Shown here one piece after another: positions 26,033 to 34,027 of a stretch of DNA of 64,000 nt (its first letter is position 1; each line of letters opens with the position of its first letter). The DNA is taken from positions 248,001 to 312,000 of the forward strand of contig NZ_JAGYHF010000007.1 of NCBI RefSeq assembly GCF_018336155.1. The letters are read 5' to 3'. Under the pieces are notes generated by a model, which saw only the letters and a program-made list of their open reading frames with translations, did no database searches and was not told the origin of the DNA. This stretch comes from Pseudomonas rustica (GTDB taxonomy: Bacteria; Pseudomonadota; Gammaproteobacteria; Pseudomonadales; Pseudomonadaceae). The position numbers were made by a program, and so were the translations under genes.

Positions 26033-27285
26033 CTAGGAATCTTAAACAGGCACTGTTCAGTGCCTTGCTGGTGTGGGCTGTGGCCTACCCGGTACTCGGA
26101 CTGAAACTGACCATCGTCGGCATCAACCTCGAAGTGCATAACACCAGTCCGATGATTCTGGCGACCATCGCCATCTGTTCGGTGCTGATGTTCCTGCGGG
26201 TGCTGTTCAACCAGCAGATCAGCAAGGCGTGGAAATCCTCGCCGGGCATGCCATTGATCCCGGCCAAGGCCAGCAACTTCCTGACCCTGCCGACCACGCA
26301 ACGCTACTTCATCATTGCGCTGATCATCGGTGCACTGGTGTGGCCGTTCTTCGGTTCGCGTGGCGCAGTGGATATCGCAACGCTGATCCTGATCTACGTG
26401 ATGCTCGGCCTCGGCCTGAACATCGTCGTCGGTCTGGCCGGTCTGCTCGACCTCGGTTACGTCGGCTTCTACGCCGTCGGCGCCTACAGCTACGCGCTGC
26501 TGTCGCACTACTACGGCTTGAGCTTCTGGATCTGCCTGCCGATTGCCGGCCTGATGGCGGCGACGTTCGGCTTCCTGCTGGGCTTCCCGGTGCTGCGTTT
26601 GCGCGGTGACTATCTGGCGATCGTGACCCTCGGCTTCGGCGAGATCATCCGTTTGTTCCTGCGCAACCTGACCGACATCACTGGCGGTCCGAACGGCATC
26701 AGCAACATCGAGAAACCGACGTTCTTCGGCCTGACCTTTGAACGCAAGGCTGCGGAAGGCATGCAAACCTTCCACGAGTATTTCGGCCTGCAATACAACT
26801 CGATCAACAAGGTGATTTTCCTCTACCTGGTTGCCCTGGTGCTGGCGCTGGCGGCGTTGTTCGTCATCAACCGTTTGCTGCGCATGCCGATCGGCCGTGC
26901 GTGGGAAGCGCTGCGTGAAGACGAGATCGCCTGCCGTGCGCTGGGCCTGAATCCGACGATCATCAAGCTGTCGGCGTTCACACTTGGCGCTGCATTCGCC
27001 GGTTTCGCCGGTAGCTTCTTCGCCGCCCGTCAGGGTCTGGTAACCCCGGAGTCGTTCACCTTCATCGAGTCGGCAATCATCCTCGCCATCGTGGTGTTGG
27101 GCGGTATGGGTTCGCAGTTGGGTGTGATTCTGGCCGCCGTGGTAATGATCCTGTTGCCGGAAATGATGCGTGAGTTCAGCGAGTACCGCATGTTGATGTT
27201 CGGTGCGCTGATGGTGTTGATGATGATCTGGCGTCCACAAGGTCTGCTGCCGATGCAACGCCCACACATGGAGTTGCGAAAATGA
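26029..27285 (+). CDS. braE: Branched-chain amino-acid permease BraE (LivM)
   Basis: Second membrane subunit, 418 residues, close to E. coli LivM. A long hydrophobic N-terminal extension precedes the conserved core GLNIVVGLAGLLDLGYVGFY (about residue 127 on), and the coupling loop RMPIGRAWEALREDEIACRA lies near residue 285. Both ends overlap the neighbouring genes by 4 nt. Confidence 0.96.
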   Translation: MTRNLKQALFSALLVWAVAYPVLGLKLTIVGINLEVHNTSPMILATIAICSVLMFLRVLFNQQISKAWKSSPGMPLIPAKASNFLTLPTTQRYFIIALIIGALVWPFFGSRGAVDIATLILIYVMLGLGLNIVVGLAGLLDLGYVGFYAVGAYSYALLSHYYGLSFWICLPIAGLMAATFGFLLGFPVLRLRGDYLAIVTLGFGEIIRLFLRNLTDITGGPNGISNIEKPTFFGLTFERKAAEGMQTFHEYFGLQYNSINKVIFLYLVALVLALAALFVINRLLRMPIGRAWEALREDEIACRALGLNPTIIKLSAFTLGAAFAGFAGSFFAARQGLVTPESFTFIESAIILAIVVLGGMGSQLGVILAAVVMILLPEMMREFSEYRMLMFGALMVLMMIWRPQGLLPMQRPHMELRK

Positions 27286-28049
27286 GCCGCGAGATCTTAA
27301 AAGTTGAGAACCTGAGCATGCGCTTCGGCGGCTTGCTGGCGGTCAACGGCGTGGCCCTGACCGTCAAAGAGAAACAAGTGGTTGCACTGATCGGGCCGAA
27401 CGGCGCGGGCAAGACCACCGTGTTCAACTGCCTGACCGGTTTCTATCAGCCCACCGGTGGCAGCATCCTGCTCGACGGCGAGCCGATTCAAGGCCTGCCG
27501 GGCCACAAGATCGCCCTCAAAGGCGTGGTGCGCACCTTCCAGAACGTGCGCCTGTTCAAGGACATGACGGCGGTCGAGAACCTGTTGATCGCCCAGCACC
27601 GTCACCTGAACACGAACTTTCTGGCCGGCCTGTTCAAGACCCCGTCGTTCCGCAAAAGCGAGCGCGAGGCCATGGAATTTGCCGAGTACTGGCTGGAAAA
27701 GGTCAACCTCAAGGAGTTCGCCAACCGTACCGCCGGCACCTTGGCCTACGGTCAGCAACGTCGTCTGGAAATCGCCCGCTGCATGATGACCCGTCCGCGG
27801 ATCCTCATGCTCGACGAACCGGCCGCCGGCCTGAACCCGAAGGAAACCGAAGACCTCAAGGCGCTGATCAGCGTGCTGCGTGAGGAGCACAACGTCACCG
27901 TGCTGTTGATCGAACACGACATGAAACTGGTCATGAGCATTTCCGACCACATCGTCGTGATCAACCAGGGCACGCCTCTGGCTGACGGCACGCCGGAACA
28001 GATCCGCGACAATCCTGAAGTGATCAAAGCCTACCTGGGGGAAGCGTAA
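27282..28049 (+). CDS. braF: ABC ATPase BraF (LivG)
   Basis: First ATP-binding subunit, 255 residues. Walker A GPNGAGKTT (about 38), signature LAYGQQRRLEIAR (about 155), Walker B ILMLDEPAAGLNPKE (about 175) and the H-loop LLIEHDMKLVM are intact. It energises import together with BraG. It overlaps braE by 4 nt, and its stop codon directly abuts the braG start (TAAATG). Confidence 0.97.
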   Translation: MSREILKVENLSMRFGGLLAVNGVALTVKEKQVVALIGPNGAGKTTVFNCLTGFYQPTGGSILLDGEPIQGLPGHKIALKGVVRTFQNVRLFKDMTAVENLLIAQHRHLNTNFLAGLFKTPSFRKSEREAMEFAEYWLEKVNLKEFANRTAGTLAYGQQRRLEIARCMMTRPRILMLDEPAAGLNPKETEDLKALISVLREEHNVTVLLIEHDMKLVMSISDHIVVINQGTPLADGTPEQIRDNPEVIKAYLGEA

Positions 28050-28751
28050 ATGCTGCAGTTCGAAAACGTTTCCACCTTCTACGGCAAGATCCAGGCCCTG
28101 CACAGCGTCAACGTCGAAGTCCGTCAGGGCGAGATCGTGACCCTGATCGGCGCCAACGGTGCCGGCAAGTCCACGCTGCTGATGACGCTGTGCGGTTCGC
28201 CGCAAGCGCACAGCGGCAGCATCCGTTACATGGGTGAGGAACTGGTCGGCCAGGACTCGTCGCAGATCATGCGCAAAAGCATCGCGGTGGTGCCGGAAGG
28301 TCGTCGGGTGTTTGCCCGTCTGACCGTTGAAGAAAACCTGTCCATGGGCGGCTTCTTCACCGACAAGGGCGACTATCAGGAACAGATGGACAAGGTTCTC
28401 GGACTTTTCCCACGCCTGAAAGAACGCTTCAACCAGCGCGGCGGCACCATGTCCGGCGGCGAACAGCAAATGCTCGCCATCGGTCGTGCGCTGATGAGCA
28501 AGCCAAAACTGCTGCTGCTCGACGAGCCGTCGCTGGGCCTGGCACCGATCATTATCCAGCAGATTTTCGACATCATCGAAATGCTGCGCAAGGACGGTGT
28601 AACGGTGTTCCTGGTCGAGCAGAACGCCAACCAGGCGCTGAAAATCGCTGATCGCGCGTACGTTCTGGAGAACGGCCGTGTGGTCATGCAAGGCACCGGT
28701 GAAGCGCTGCTGACCGACCCGAAAGTACGCGAGGCGTACCTCGGCGGTTGA
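28050..28751 (+). CDS. braG: ABC ATPase BraG (LivF)
   Basis: Second ATP-binding subunit, 233 residues, the usual LivF length. Walker A GANGAGKST (about 36), signature SGGEQQMLAIGR (about 137) and Walker B LLLLDEPSLGLAPII (about 155) are complete. Last gene of the operon, followed by a strong terminator. Confidence 0.97.
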   Translation: MLQFENVSTFYGKIQALHSVNVEVRQGEIVTLIGANGAGKSTLLMTLCGSPQAHSGSIRYMGEELVGQDSSQIMRKSIAVVPEGRRVFARLTVEENLSMGGFFTDKGDYQEQMDKVLGLFPRLKERFNQRGGTMSGGEQQMLAIGRALMSKPKLLLLDEPSLGLAPIIIQQIFDIIEMLRKDGVTVFLVEQNANQALKIADRAYVLENGRVVMQGTGEALLTDPKVREAYLGG

Positions 28752-28765
28752 TGCATTCGCCCAAC

Positions 28766-28795
28766 AAAAAAAAACGGCCTTCGGGCCGTTTTTTA
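28766..28795 (+). terminator. Terminator of the bra operon
   Basis: AAAAACGGCC and GGCCGTTTTTT pair around TTCG. The A-run on the left means it can also serve minus-strand transcripts from the acyl carrier protein gene. Confidence 0.93.
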
Positions 28796-28841
28796 TTCAT
28801 AACATTTAAAATCCACATATCAATAACAGGAAACTGATTTA

Positions 28842-29075
28842 TCAAACATTCAGCTCTATATAGTTCACAGCTTCTTGCACAGTTTTAATATTCTCAGCGA
28901 TGTCATCCGGAATTTGTATATCAAACTCTGCTTCCAGCGCCATGATCAATTCAATTGTATCCAACGAGTCCGCCCCTAAATCATCTACAAAGCTGGCCTC
29001 ACCTGTTACCAGATAGTTTTCCACTCCCAACTGATTTTTGACCAAATCCTTAACTTTTTTCTCTACATCACTCAT
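28842..29075 (-). CDS. Stand-alone acyl carrier protein
   Basis: A 77-residue ACP with the phosphopantetheine site GADSLDTIEL (Ser37) and the usual acidic helix II/III (MALEAEFDIQIPDD). It resembles AcpP along its whole length but lies outside the fab cluster and in AT-rich DNA unlike its neighbours. No ketosynthase, acyltransferase or thioesterase is adjacent, so its acyl load and partner are unknown. I chose the ATG at 29075 because the protein then has the normal ACP N terminus. Probably co-transcribed with the small gene 100 bp upstream. Confidence 0.9.
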   Translation of the reverse strand: MSDVEKKVKDLVKNQLGVENYLVTGEASFVDDLGADSLDTIELIMALEAEFDIQIPDDIAENIKTVQEAVNYIELNV

Positions 29076-29175
29076 ATTCGCGTCCTCATTCCCTGACCAA
29101 CGACCTTTTATCTCGCATATAGGAAACACTTACGAGCGCAGATCTAATTAGATACAGCATATTTTCCAAGAACAG

Positions 29176-29427
29176 TCACTTCTCAATTTTAGAACGTAGC
29201 GTTTCCTTCGGAGACAAAAGCCCAAGCATGCGCATTAAGTTATTCATCGCGCGCAGCGTCCCGACATCCTCAAGATTCGCCTTTTTGTTTAATATTCGAC
29301 GCATGCAAAAATAGAATTGCATCTCCCCTAGTGCGGCGCCGTCATGAACCATATCTTCATCGAGAATGAGCCTTGCCTTATCGTTAATCTTTCCCTCTAG
29401 ATACTCTTCTAACTCGGCCTTTTTCAT
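29176..29427 (-). CDS. Unknown small helical protein next to the ACP
   Basis: 83 residues starting MKKAELEEYLEGKINDKARL, with AGGAG about 8 nt before this ATG (a further ATG 15 codons upstream lacks such a site). The composition is mostly helical and charged with a hydrophobic MQFYFCMRRILN stretch in the middle and NNLMRMLGLLSPKETL near the end. I recognise no family. It is AT-rich like the ACP gene downstream and on the same strand, so the two probably work together; a role as ACP partner or regulator is only a guess. Confidence 0.65.
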   Translation of the reverse strand: MKKAELEEYLEGKINDKARLILDEDMVHDGAALGEMQFYFCMRRILNKKANLEDVGTLRAMNNLMRMLGLLSPKETLRSKIEK

Positions 29428-29556
29428 ATTTCTCTCCTTATTAAATAACTCACCAGCTTTCAATTTACTCAAGAATACGAACTCATAACACTGTAATAAA
29501 TGACAGTTTCTTATAACTATTCACGATCAATACAACCGGCTTACTTCCAATCATCA

Positions 29557-29575
29557 AATCTTCGGCAGCTCCTAC
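29557..29575. repeat. REP half-unit remnant
   Basis: A single truncated arm (AATCTTCGGCAGCTCCTAC) of the GTAGGAGCTGCCG family, without its inverted partner, at the border of the AT-rich islet. Confidence 0.6.
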
Positions 29576-29604
29576 ATGTTCGTGAAAAATATTTTCGGTT
29601 GGGC

Positions 29605-29640
29605 TGTAACGCATCGCCATGACCGTTCTCTAGAGGGTTA
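29605..29640 (+). promoter_or_regulatory. Possible ECF-type promoter of the buf operon
   Basis: TGTAAC (29605-29610) followed 13-14 bp later by CGTTCTC. TGTAAC with a CGT-type -10 is common for ECF sigma factors. The motif is short, so this is a weak call; its place just before bufA is the main support. Confidence 0.3.
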
Positions 29641-29691
29641 AGCAAGCGCAAAAACGCTTGTAAAAACCCTGACCGAAACTGGAGAAACACC

Positions 29692-29994
29692 ATGACTGCT
29701 ACCACCCGCACCCTGTCCGCTACCGCTTTGGTTCTGGCCCTCGGCTCTGCGCTGAGCATCGCTGCCGTTTCCACCGCCCATGCGGCCGATGACATGGAAA
29801 AATGCTTCGGCGTGGCCATGAAAGGCAAGAACGATTGCGCTGCAGGCGCCGGCACCACCTGCGCTGGCACCGCGAAAACCGACTACCAGGCCAACGCCTG
29901 GAAGCTCGTCCCTAAAGGCACCTGCGCCAAGACTGAAAGCAAAACCTCGCCGACCGGTTTCGGCCAGATGGAAGCTTTCAAAGCGAAGTCCTGA
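29692..29994 (+). CDS. bufA: BufA1-type bufferin precursor (DUF2282)
   Basis: A 100-residue precursor of a ribosomal peptide metallophore. A Sec signal peptide (cleavage after STAHA, about residue 31) precedes a mature part with four cysteines at about 38, 49, 57 and 78 (EKCFGVAMKGKNDC, TTCAG, GTCAK). The EKCFGVA-KGKNDC spacing is typical of DUF2282 proteins, now called BufA1 bufferins; in Caulobacter such proteins are modified on cysteines and protect against copper. GGAG stands 8 nt before the ATG. First gene of a bufA-bufB-bufC-doxX run. Confidence 0.9.
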   Translation: MTATTRTLSATALVLALGSALSIAAVSTAHAADDMEKCFGVAMKGKNDCAAGAGTTCAGTAKTDYQANAWKLVPKGTCAKTESKTSPTGFGQMEAFKAKS

Positions 29995-30010
29995 TTCACG
30001 GCCTGCCTGA

Positions 30011-30907
30011 GTGACGATCATGTTCACACCTGACGACCATGCCCTCCCCCGCACTCAGGCAGCCCTCACCGGGCTCCCGCCCCGTGCGGGGCTGGGGCTC
30101 AAGACCGGGCACTTTCGTGAAGTGCTCGACACCCAACCGGACATCGGTTTCTTCGAAGTCCACGCCGAAAACTACATGGTGGCCGGCGGCCCGTTTCATC
30201 ACTTTCTCGGTTTGATTCGCGAACAGTATCCGCTGTCGCTGCATGGCGTCGGCCTGTCCATCGGCAGCGAAGGGCCGTTGGATACTCAGCACCTGCAACG
30301 TCTGGCCGAGCTGATTGAGCGCTATCAACCACACTCCTTTTCCGAACATCTGGCCTGGTCGAGCCATGGCCCGGTGTTCCTCAATGACCTGCTGCCTTTG
30401 GCTTACGACGAGTCGACGCTGAACCGCGTCTGCGCGCACATCGATCAGGTGCAAAACACCCTTAAACGGCCAATGCTGCTGGAAAACCCGGCGACGTATC
30501 TGGCGTTTCAGCGCTCAACGTACGACGAGCCTGACTTCATCCACGAAGTGATCCGTCGCAGCGGCTGTGGGCTGTTGCTGGACGTCAACAATGTTTATGT
30601 GTCGTGCGTAAATCATCACCGTGATCCATTGGCGTATCTCGATGCGCTGCCGCTGCACGCGGTTGGCGAGATTCATCTGGCCGGGTTTGCCGAAGATTCC
30701 GACAACCTGGGTGATCGCTTGCTGATTGACGATCACGGCGCGCCGATCGATCAGGCCGTTTGGGCCTTGTATTGGCAGACGCTGGATCGTATCGGGCCGA
30801 TGGCAACCTTGATCGAACGGGACAATCAGGTGCCCTCATTCAACACCTTGCTGGCCGAAGCGCAGCAGGCAGACGAAATGCTGCTGTGCGCCGGGAGTCG
30901 GCCATGA
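30011..30907 (+). CDS. bufB: MNIO-family bufferin maturase BufB (DUF692)
   Basis: A 298-residue TIM-barrel, multinuclear non-heme iron oxygenase of the DUF692 family, expected to convert bufferin cysteines into metal-binding heterocycles. Likely ligand positions are visible in FFEVHAENYM, SLHGVGLSIGS, LLENPATYL, LLLDVNNVYVS, EIHLAGF and LIERDNQVPS. The frame opens with GTG (30011); an ATG three codons later is an alternative and neither has a clear Shine-Dalgarno, so translation may be coupled to bufA 16 bp upstream. It overlaps bufC by 4 nt. Confidence 0.92.
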   Translation: MTIMFTPDDHALPRTQAALTGLPPRAGLGLKTGHFREVLDTQPDIGFFEVHAENYMVAGGPFHHFLGLIREQYPLSLHGVGLSIGSEGPLDTQHLQRLAELIERYQPHSFSEHLAWSSHGPVFLNDLLPLAYDESTLNRVCAHIDQVQNTLKRPMLLENPATYLAFQRSTYDEPDFIHEVIRRSGCGLLLDVNNVYVSCVNHHRDPLAYLDALPLHAVGEIHLAGFAEDSDNLGDRLLIDDHGAPIDQAVWALYWQTLDRIGPMATLIERDNQVPSFNTLLAEAQQADEMLLCAGSRP

Positions 30908-31662
30908 GCACGCACAGCGCATTCAGCGCCGCGCTGCTCGATGTACGTCTGCCCTGCCCTGCCGGTTTGTGCAGCAGCAACGGCGCCGATCCCGCTAGTC
31001 GTTTCGCGGTGTACCGCAACAATGTGCAGAGCTCGTTGATCAACGCACTGGCGGACGGTTATCCGGTGGTTGCGCAACTGGTCGGCGAGGAATTTTTCCG
31101 CGCCATGGCGGCCACTTTCGTACAACAGCAGCCGCCGCAGAGTCCGTTGATGAGTCGCTATGGCGAAGCGTTTGCGGACTTTATCGACACCTTCGAACCG
31201 GCATCGAGCGTGCCTTATCTGGCCGATGTCGCGCGCCTTGAGCATCTGCGCACGCAGGCCTATCACGCCGCCGACGCCGACCCCGTACGGCCAGAACAGA
31301 TCACCGCAGCACTCGCCGCCCCGCAAGGCTTGAGCGATCTGTGCTTCACGCTTCATCCCTCCCTGCACCTCCTCCATTCGGCTTATGCCGTGGTTGCGAT
31401 CTGGGCTGCACATCAGCAACAACCGTCACTTGAAGGCATCGAAATCCATCAGGGCCAGCACGCGCTGATCCTGCGCAACGGTCTGGAGGTTGAGGTGTAC
31501 GCCATCGATCACGGCGCCAGCGTGTTTATCCGCCATTTGATCAACGGCCAGCCGCTGCTGGCAGCTGCCGAAAACAGCCCTGAATTCGATCTCAGCCAGA
31601 CCCTGGCCTTGCTGATCGCGCGCAACGTCATCACCCACTTGAACAATAAGGTAACGCCATGA
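30904..31662 (+). CDS. bufC: BufC/HvfC-family peptide-modification partner
   Basis: 252 residues with the N-terminal DUF2063 domain: SRFAVYRNNVQSSLINALAD (about residue 32) and VVAQLVGEEFFRAMA are characteristic. HvfC/BufC proteins are thought to present the precursor to the MNIO enzyme. The ATG overlaps the bufB stop and its own stop overlaps doxX, so the set is translated as a unit. The C-terminal half is a distinct domain (about 165-252) of unclear function. Confidence 0.9.
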   Translation: MSTHSAFSAALLDVRLPCPAGLCSSNGADPASRFAVYRNNVQSSLINALADGYPVVAQLVGEEFFRAMAATFVQQQPPQSPLMSRYGEAFADFIDTFEPASSVPYLADVARLEHLRTQAYHAADADPVRPEQITAALAAPQGLSDLCFTLHPSLHLLHSAYAVVAIWAAHQQQPSLEGIEIHQGQHALILRNGLEVEVYAIDHGASVFIRHLINGQPLLAAAENSPEFDLSQTLALLIARNVITHLNNKVTP

Positions 31663-32135
31663 ACAACCTGATCACTCGCGCCATTGCGCTGCTCGAGAGA
31701 ATCCCCCAGAGCCTGATCGCTTTTATTGCGCGCTTCGCGATTGCGGCGGTGTTCTGGAAGTCCGGGCAGACCAAGGTCGAGGGGCTGGCGATCGACCTCA
31801 TCGACGGCACCTTTCAGCTTGGCTGGCCGCGTCTGGCCGATTCGACCATTCCGTTGTTCACCAGCGAATATCACGTGCCGCTGCTGTCGCCGGAGATCGC
31901 CGCGCACATGGCCGCGTTTGCCGAGCACTTCTTTCCGGTGCTGATTCTGGTTGGGTTTGCTACGCGCTTTTCGGCCATGGCATTGCTGGGGATGACGTTG
32001 ACCATTCAGCTGTTTGTATACCCGGATGCTTACCCGACTCACGGTACGTGGGCGGCGGTATTGCTATACCTGATGGCAACCGGGCCGGGCAAGTTGTCGA
32101 TTGACCACCTGATCGCCCGCCGTTTTTCCCGCTAA
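31659..32135 (+). CDS. DoxX-family membrane protein
   Basis: 158 residues with four hydrophobic helices; ARFAIAAVFWKSGQTKVEGL and FFPVLILVGFATRFSAMALLG are typical of DoxX. DoxX proteins commonly close MNIO/bufferin operons, where an electron-transfer or membrane-redox role has been suggested but not settled. It overlaps bufC by 4 nt and is followed by REP repeats. Confidence 0.9.
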   Translation: MNNLITRAIALLERIPQSLIAFIARFAIAAVFWKSGQTKVEGLAIDLIDGTFQLGWPRLADSTIPLFTSEYHVPLLSPEIAAHMAAFAEHFFPVLILVGFATRFSAMALLGMTLTIQLFVYPDAYPTHGTWAAVLLYLMATGPGKLSIDHLIARRFSR

Positions 32136-32146
32136 ACAAAAATCCC

Positions 32147-32227
32147 TGTACGAGCTGCCGAAGGCTGCGATCTTTTGCTCTTGAAAAGAAAGATCAAAAG
32201 ATCGCAGCCTTCGGCAGCTCCTACAGG
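32147..32227. repeat. REP pair (GTAGGAGCTGCCG family)
   Basis: Inverted arms around TTGAAAAGAA between convergent doxX and the LysR gene; it could terminate both. Confidence 0.85.
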
Positions 32228-32236
32228 GGATCACCG

Positions 32237-33151
32237 TTAACGCTGGAGTCGATCCAGCGCCTCGCCGCTGCGTTTGAACCAGCCAATCAGATAGTCCGCC
32301 AACACTTGCGTACGTTTCGGCAACCCGCCCTGATACGGATGCACCAGGTACATCGGCATGCGCCGCGTCTGATAATCGCGCAGGATCCAGCGCAATCGGC
32401 CGTCAGCCAATTCCGCTTGCAGCAGATAGGAAGGCAATCGCGCGATACCGGCGCCGCTGAGCGCGGCTTTTTTCAGCAAGTTGTAGTGATTGCTGGCAAA
32501 CGGCCCCGACACGCGTACTCGCAACAATTCGTGCTGCTGGTGATACAGCCATTCTTCGCGACCGCTGTAGTGGCTGTTGAGCAAGCAACGGTGCTCGGCC
32601 AGCGCCTGTGGCGTCGACGGTTCGCCGAATCGATCCAGATAAGCGGGACTTGCACAGGTCATTTCCTGCCAGGCCAGCAACGGCTTGGCCACCAGTCGTT
32701 CGTCATTGGCCACTTCTGAACGGATCGCCAGATCAAAGCCATCGCGGGACAGATCGCGGTAGCTGTTGTTCAGCTCCAGCTCGATCTGCACCTCGGGATA
32801 CTGCTGCGAAAACTCCAGCAACAATCCATCGAAAAACGTTTCCCCCAACGACACCGGAACCGTCATACGCACGGGGCCGGCCATGTCGTCCTTCAACCGC
32901 GCCAATGCCTGACGCGCCTTTTCGACCTGGACTACAAGCGCCTGCGCCTGCGGCAATAACGCAGCGCCCGCCGCCGTCAGGCTCAGGCGTCGAGTGGTGC
33001 GTTGCAGCAACACCACGGAAAACTGCGCTTCGAGCTGGCTAATGCGTTTGGACAACTGCCCCTTGCTGCAGCCCAATTGCTGCGCCGCCAAGGTGAAACT
33101 GCCGGCTTCGATCAACACGGCGAACGCCGCCAGATCATCCATTTCGCTCAT
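32237..33151 (-). CDS. LysR-family transcriptional regulator
   Basis: 304 residues: N-terminal winged helix-turn-helix (FAVLIEAGSFTLAAQQLGCS, KRISQLEAQFSVVLLQRTTR) and a C-terminal effector domain. The subfamily resembles the DNA-binding regulators that control divergent oxidoreductase genes. The ATG at 33151 was chosen because MSEMDDLAAFAVLIE is the normal LysR start. It is divergent from an SDR gene 105 bp away, its likely target. Confidence 0.9.
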   Translation of the reverse strand: MSEMDDLAAFAVLIEAGSFTLAAQQLGCSKGQLSKRISQLEAQFSVVLLQRTTRRLSLTAAGAALLPQAQALVVQVEKARQALARLKDDMAGPVRMTVPVSLGETFFDGLLLEFSQQYPEVQIELELNNSYRDLSRDGFDLAIRSEVANDERLVAKPLLAWQEMTCASPAYLDRFGEPSTPQALAEHRCLLNSHYSGREEWLYHQQHELLRVRVSGPFASNHYNLLKKAALSGAGIARLPSYLLQAELADGRLRWILRDYQTRRMPMYLVHPYQGGLPKRTQVLADYLIGWFKRSGEALDRLQR

Positions 33152-33255
33152 GGATTGTTTCCATTTGAAAACCAAAGGTTGCCTATTAGTGCGCTTATCC
33201 ACAGAAAAAACCACTCTAGACTGAAACCTCGTTCACACACTTGAGGTACAGCTCG

Positions 33256-33855
33256 ATGAAGATTCTGTTGATAGGCGCTGGCGGCACCATCGGTTCGGCC
33301 GTGGACAAAGAACTGTCGCAACGCCACGAAGTAATTCGTATCGGCCGCACCAGCGGTGATTTCCATGTGGATATCAGTGACAGCACGTCGATCCGCAAGC
33401 TGTTCGAGCAGACCGGCAAATTCGACGCACTGGTCTGCGCCGCTGGCAACGTCACCTTCGCCCCGCTGGGCGAGATGAGCGAAGACAGCTTCGCCCTCGG
33501 CCTCAAGGACAAGTTGATGGGCCAAGTGAATTTGCTGCTGATCGGCCGCGAATTCGCCAACGATGGCGCCTCGTTCACCTTCACTACTGGCGTACTCAGC
33601 CACGATCCGATTCGCAGCGGTGCGTCGGCAGCGCTGGTCAACGGTGCGCTGGACAGCTTTGTGCGGGCAGCGGCCACTGAGTTGCCGCGTGGCCTGCGCG
33701 TTAACTCGATCAGCCCGACGGTGTTGCTGGAAGCGATGGGCAAATATGCGCCGTACTTCCGTGGCTACAAGCCGGTTCCTGCGGCGGATGTGGCGTTGGC
33801 CTACGCCAAGAGTGTTGAAGGGCTACAGACCGGGCAGACGTTTCACGTTGGGTAA
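33256..33855 (+). CDS. Atypical short-chain dehydrogenase
   Basis: 199 residues with an N-terminal nucleotide-binding motif ILLIGAGGTIGSAVDKEL and the CAAGNVTF block. Where classical SDRs carry YxxxK, this protein has SGASAALVNGALDSF, so the catalytic Tyr and Lys look replaced (Ala and Asn). It may be an atypical SDR with another mechanism or a non-enzymatic NAD(P) sensor. GAGGT lies about 8 nt before the ATG. Divergent LysR gene suggests regulated expression. Confidence 0.85.
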   Translation: MKILLIGAGGTIGSAVDKELSQRHEVIRIGRTSGDFHVDISDSTSIRKLFEQTGKFDALVCAAGNVTFAPLGEMSEDSFALGLKDKLMGQVNLLLIGREFANDGASFTFTTGVLSHDPIRSGASAALVNGALDSFVRAAATELPRGLRVNSISPTVLLEAMGKYAPYFRGYKPVPAADVALAYAKSVEGLQTGQTFHVG

Positions 33856-33977
33856 GATCAAGAGATCGCAGCCTTCGGCAGCTCCTACAGGGGAGTGTCG
33901 GGGTTGCGATGTTTTGCATTTTGTCGGCGGGCGGCGTAACTCGGTGTAGGAGTTGCCGCAGGCTGCGATCTTTTGCA
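33856..33977. repeat. REP elements (GTAGGAGCTGCCG family)
   Basis: Inverted arms at 33856-33890 and 33944-33977, directly after the SDR stop codon; the inner sequence is partly degenerate. Confidence 0.8.
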
Positions 33978-34027
33978 TTTGACTGACAGGCTGCGTAACG
34001 TGGCGACACTTGTCTGGAGAGCCGAAG

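Noticed and set aside
25567..27267. 566-codon minus-strand open frame opposite braD and braE
   Set aside because: His/Gln/Arg-rich product with no motifs, fully antisense to two well-recognised permease genes.
29605..29640. ECF sigma promoter before bufA as a firm call
   Set aside because: The motif is too short and no sigma/anti-sigma pair is linked; kept only as a low-confidence regulatory feature.
30760..30903. Upstream extension of the bufC reading frame
   Set aside because: The frame is open back to 30760 inside bufB, but the ATG at 30904 overlapping the bufB stop fits the family N terminus and coupled translation.
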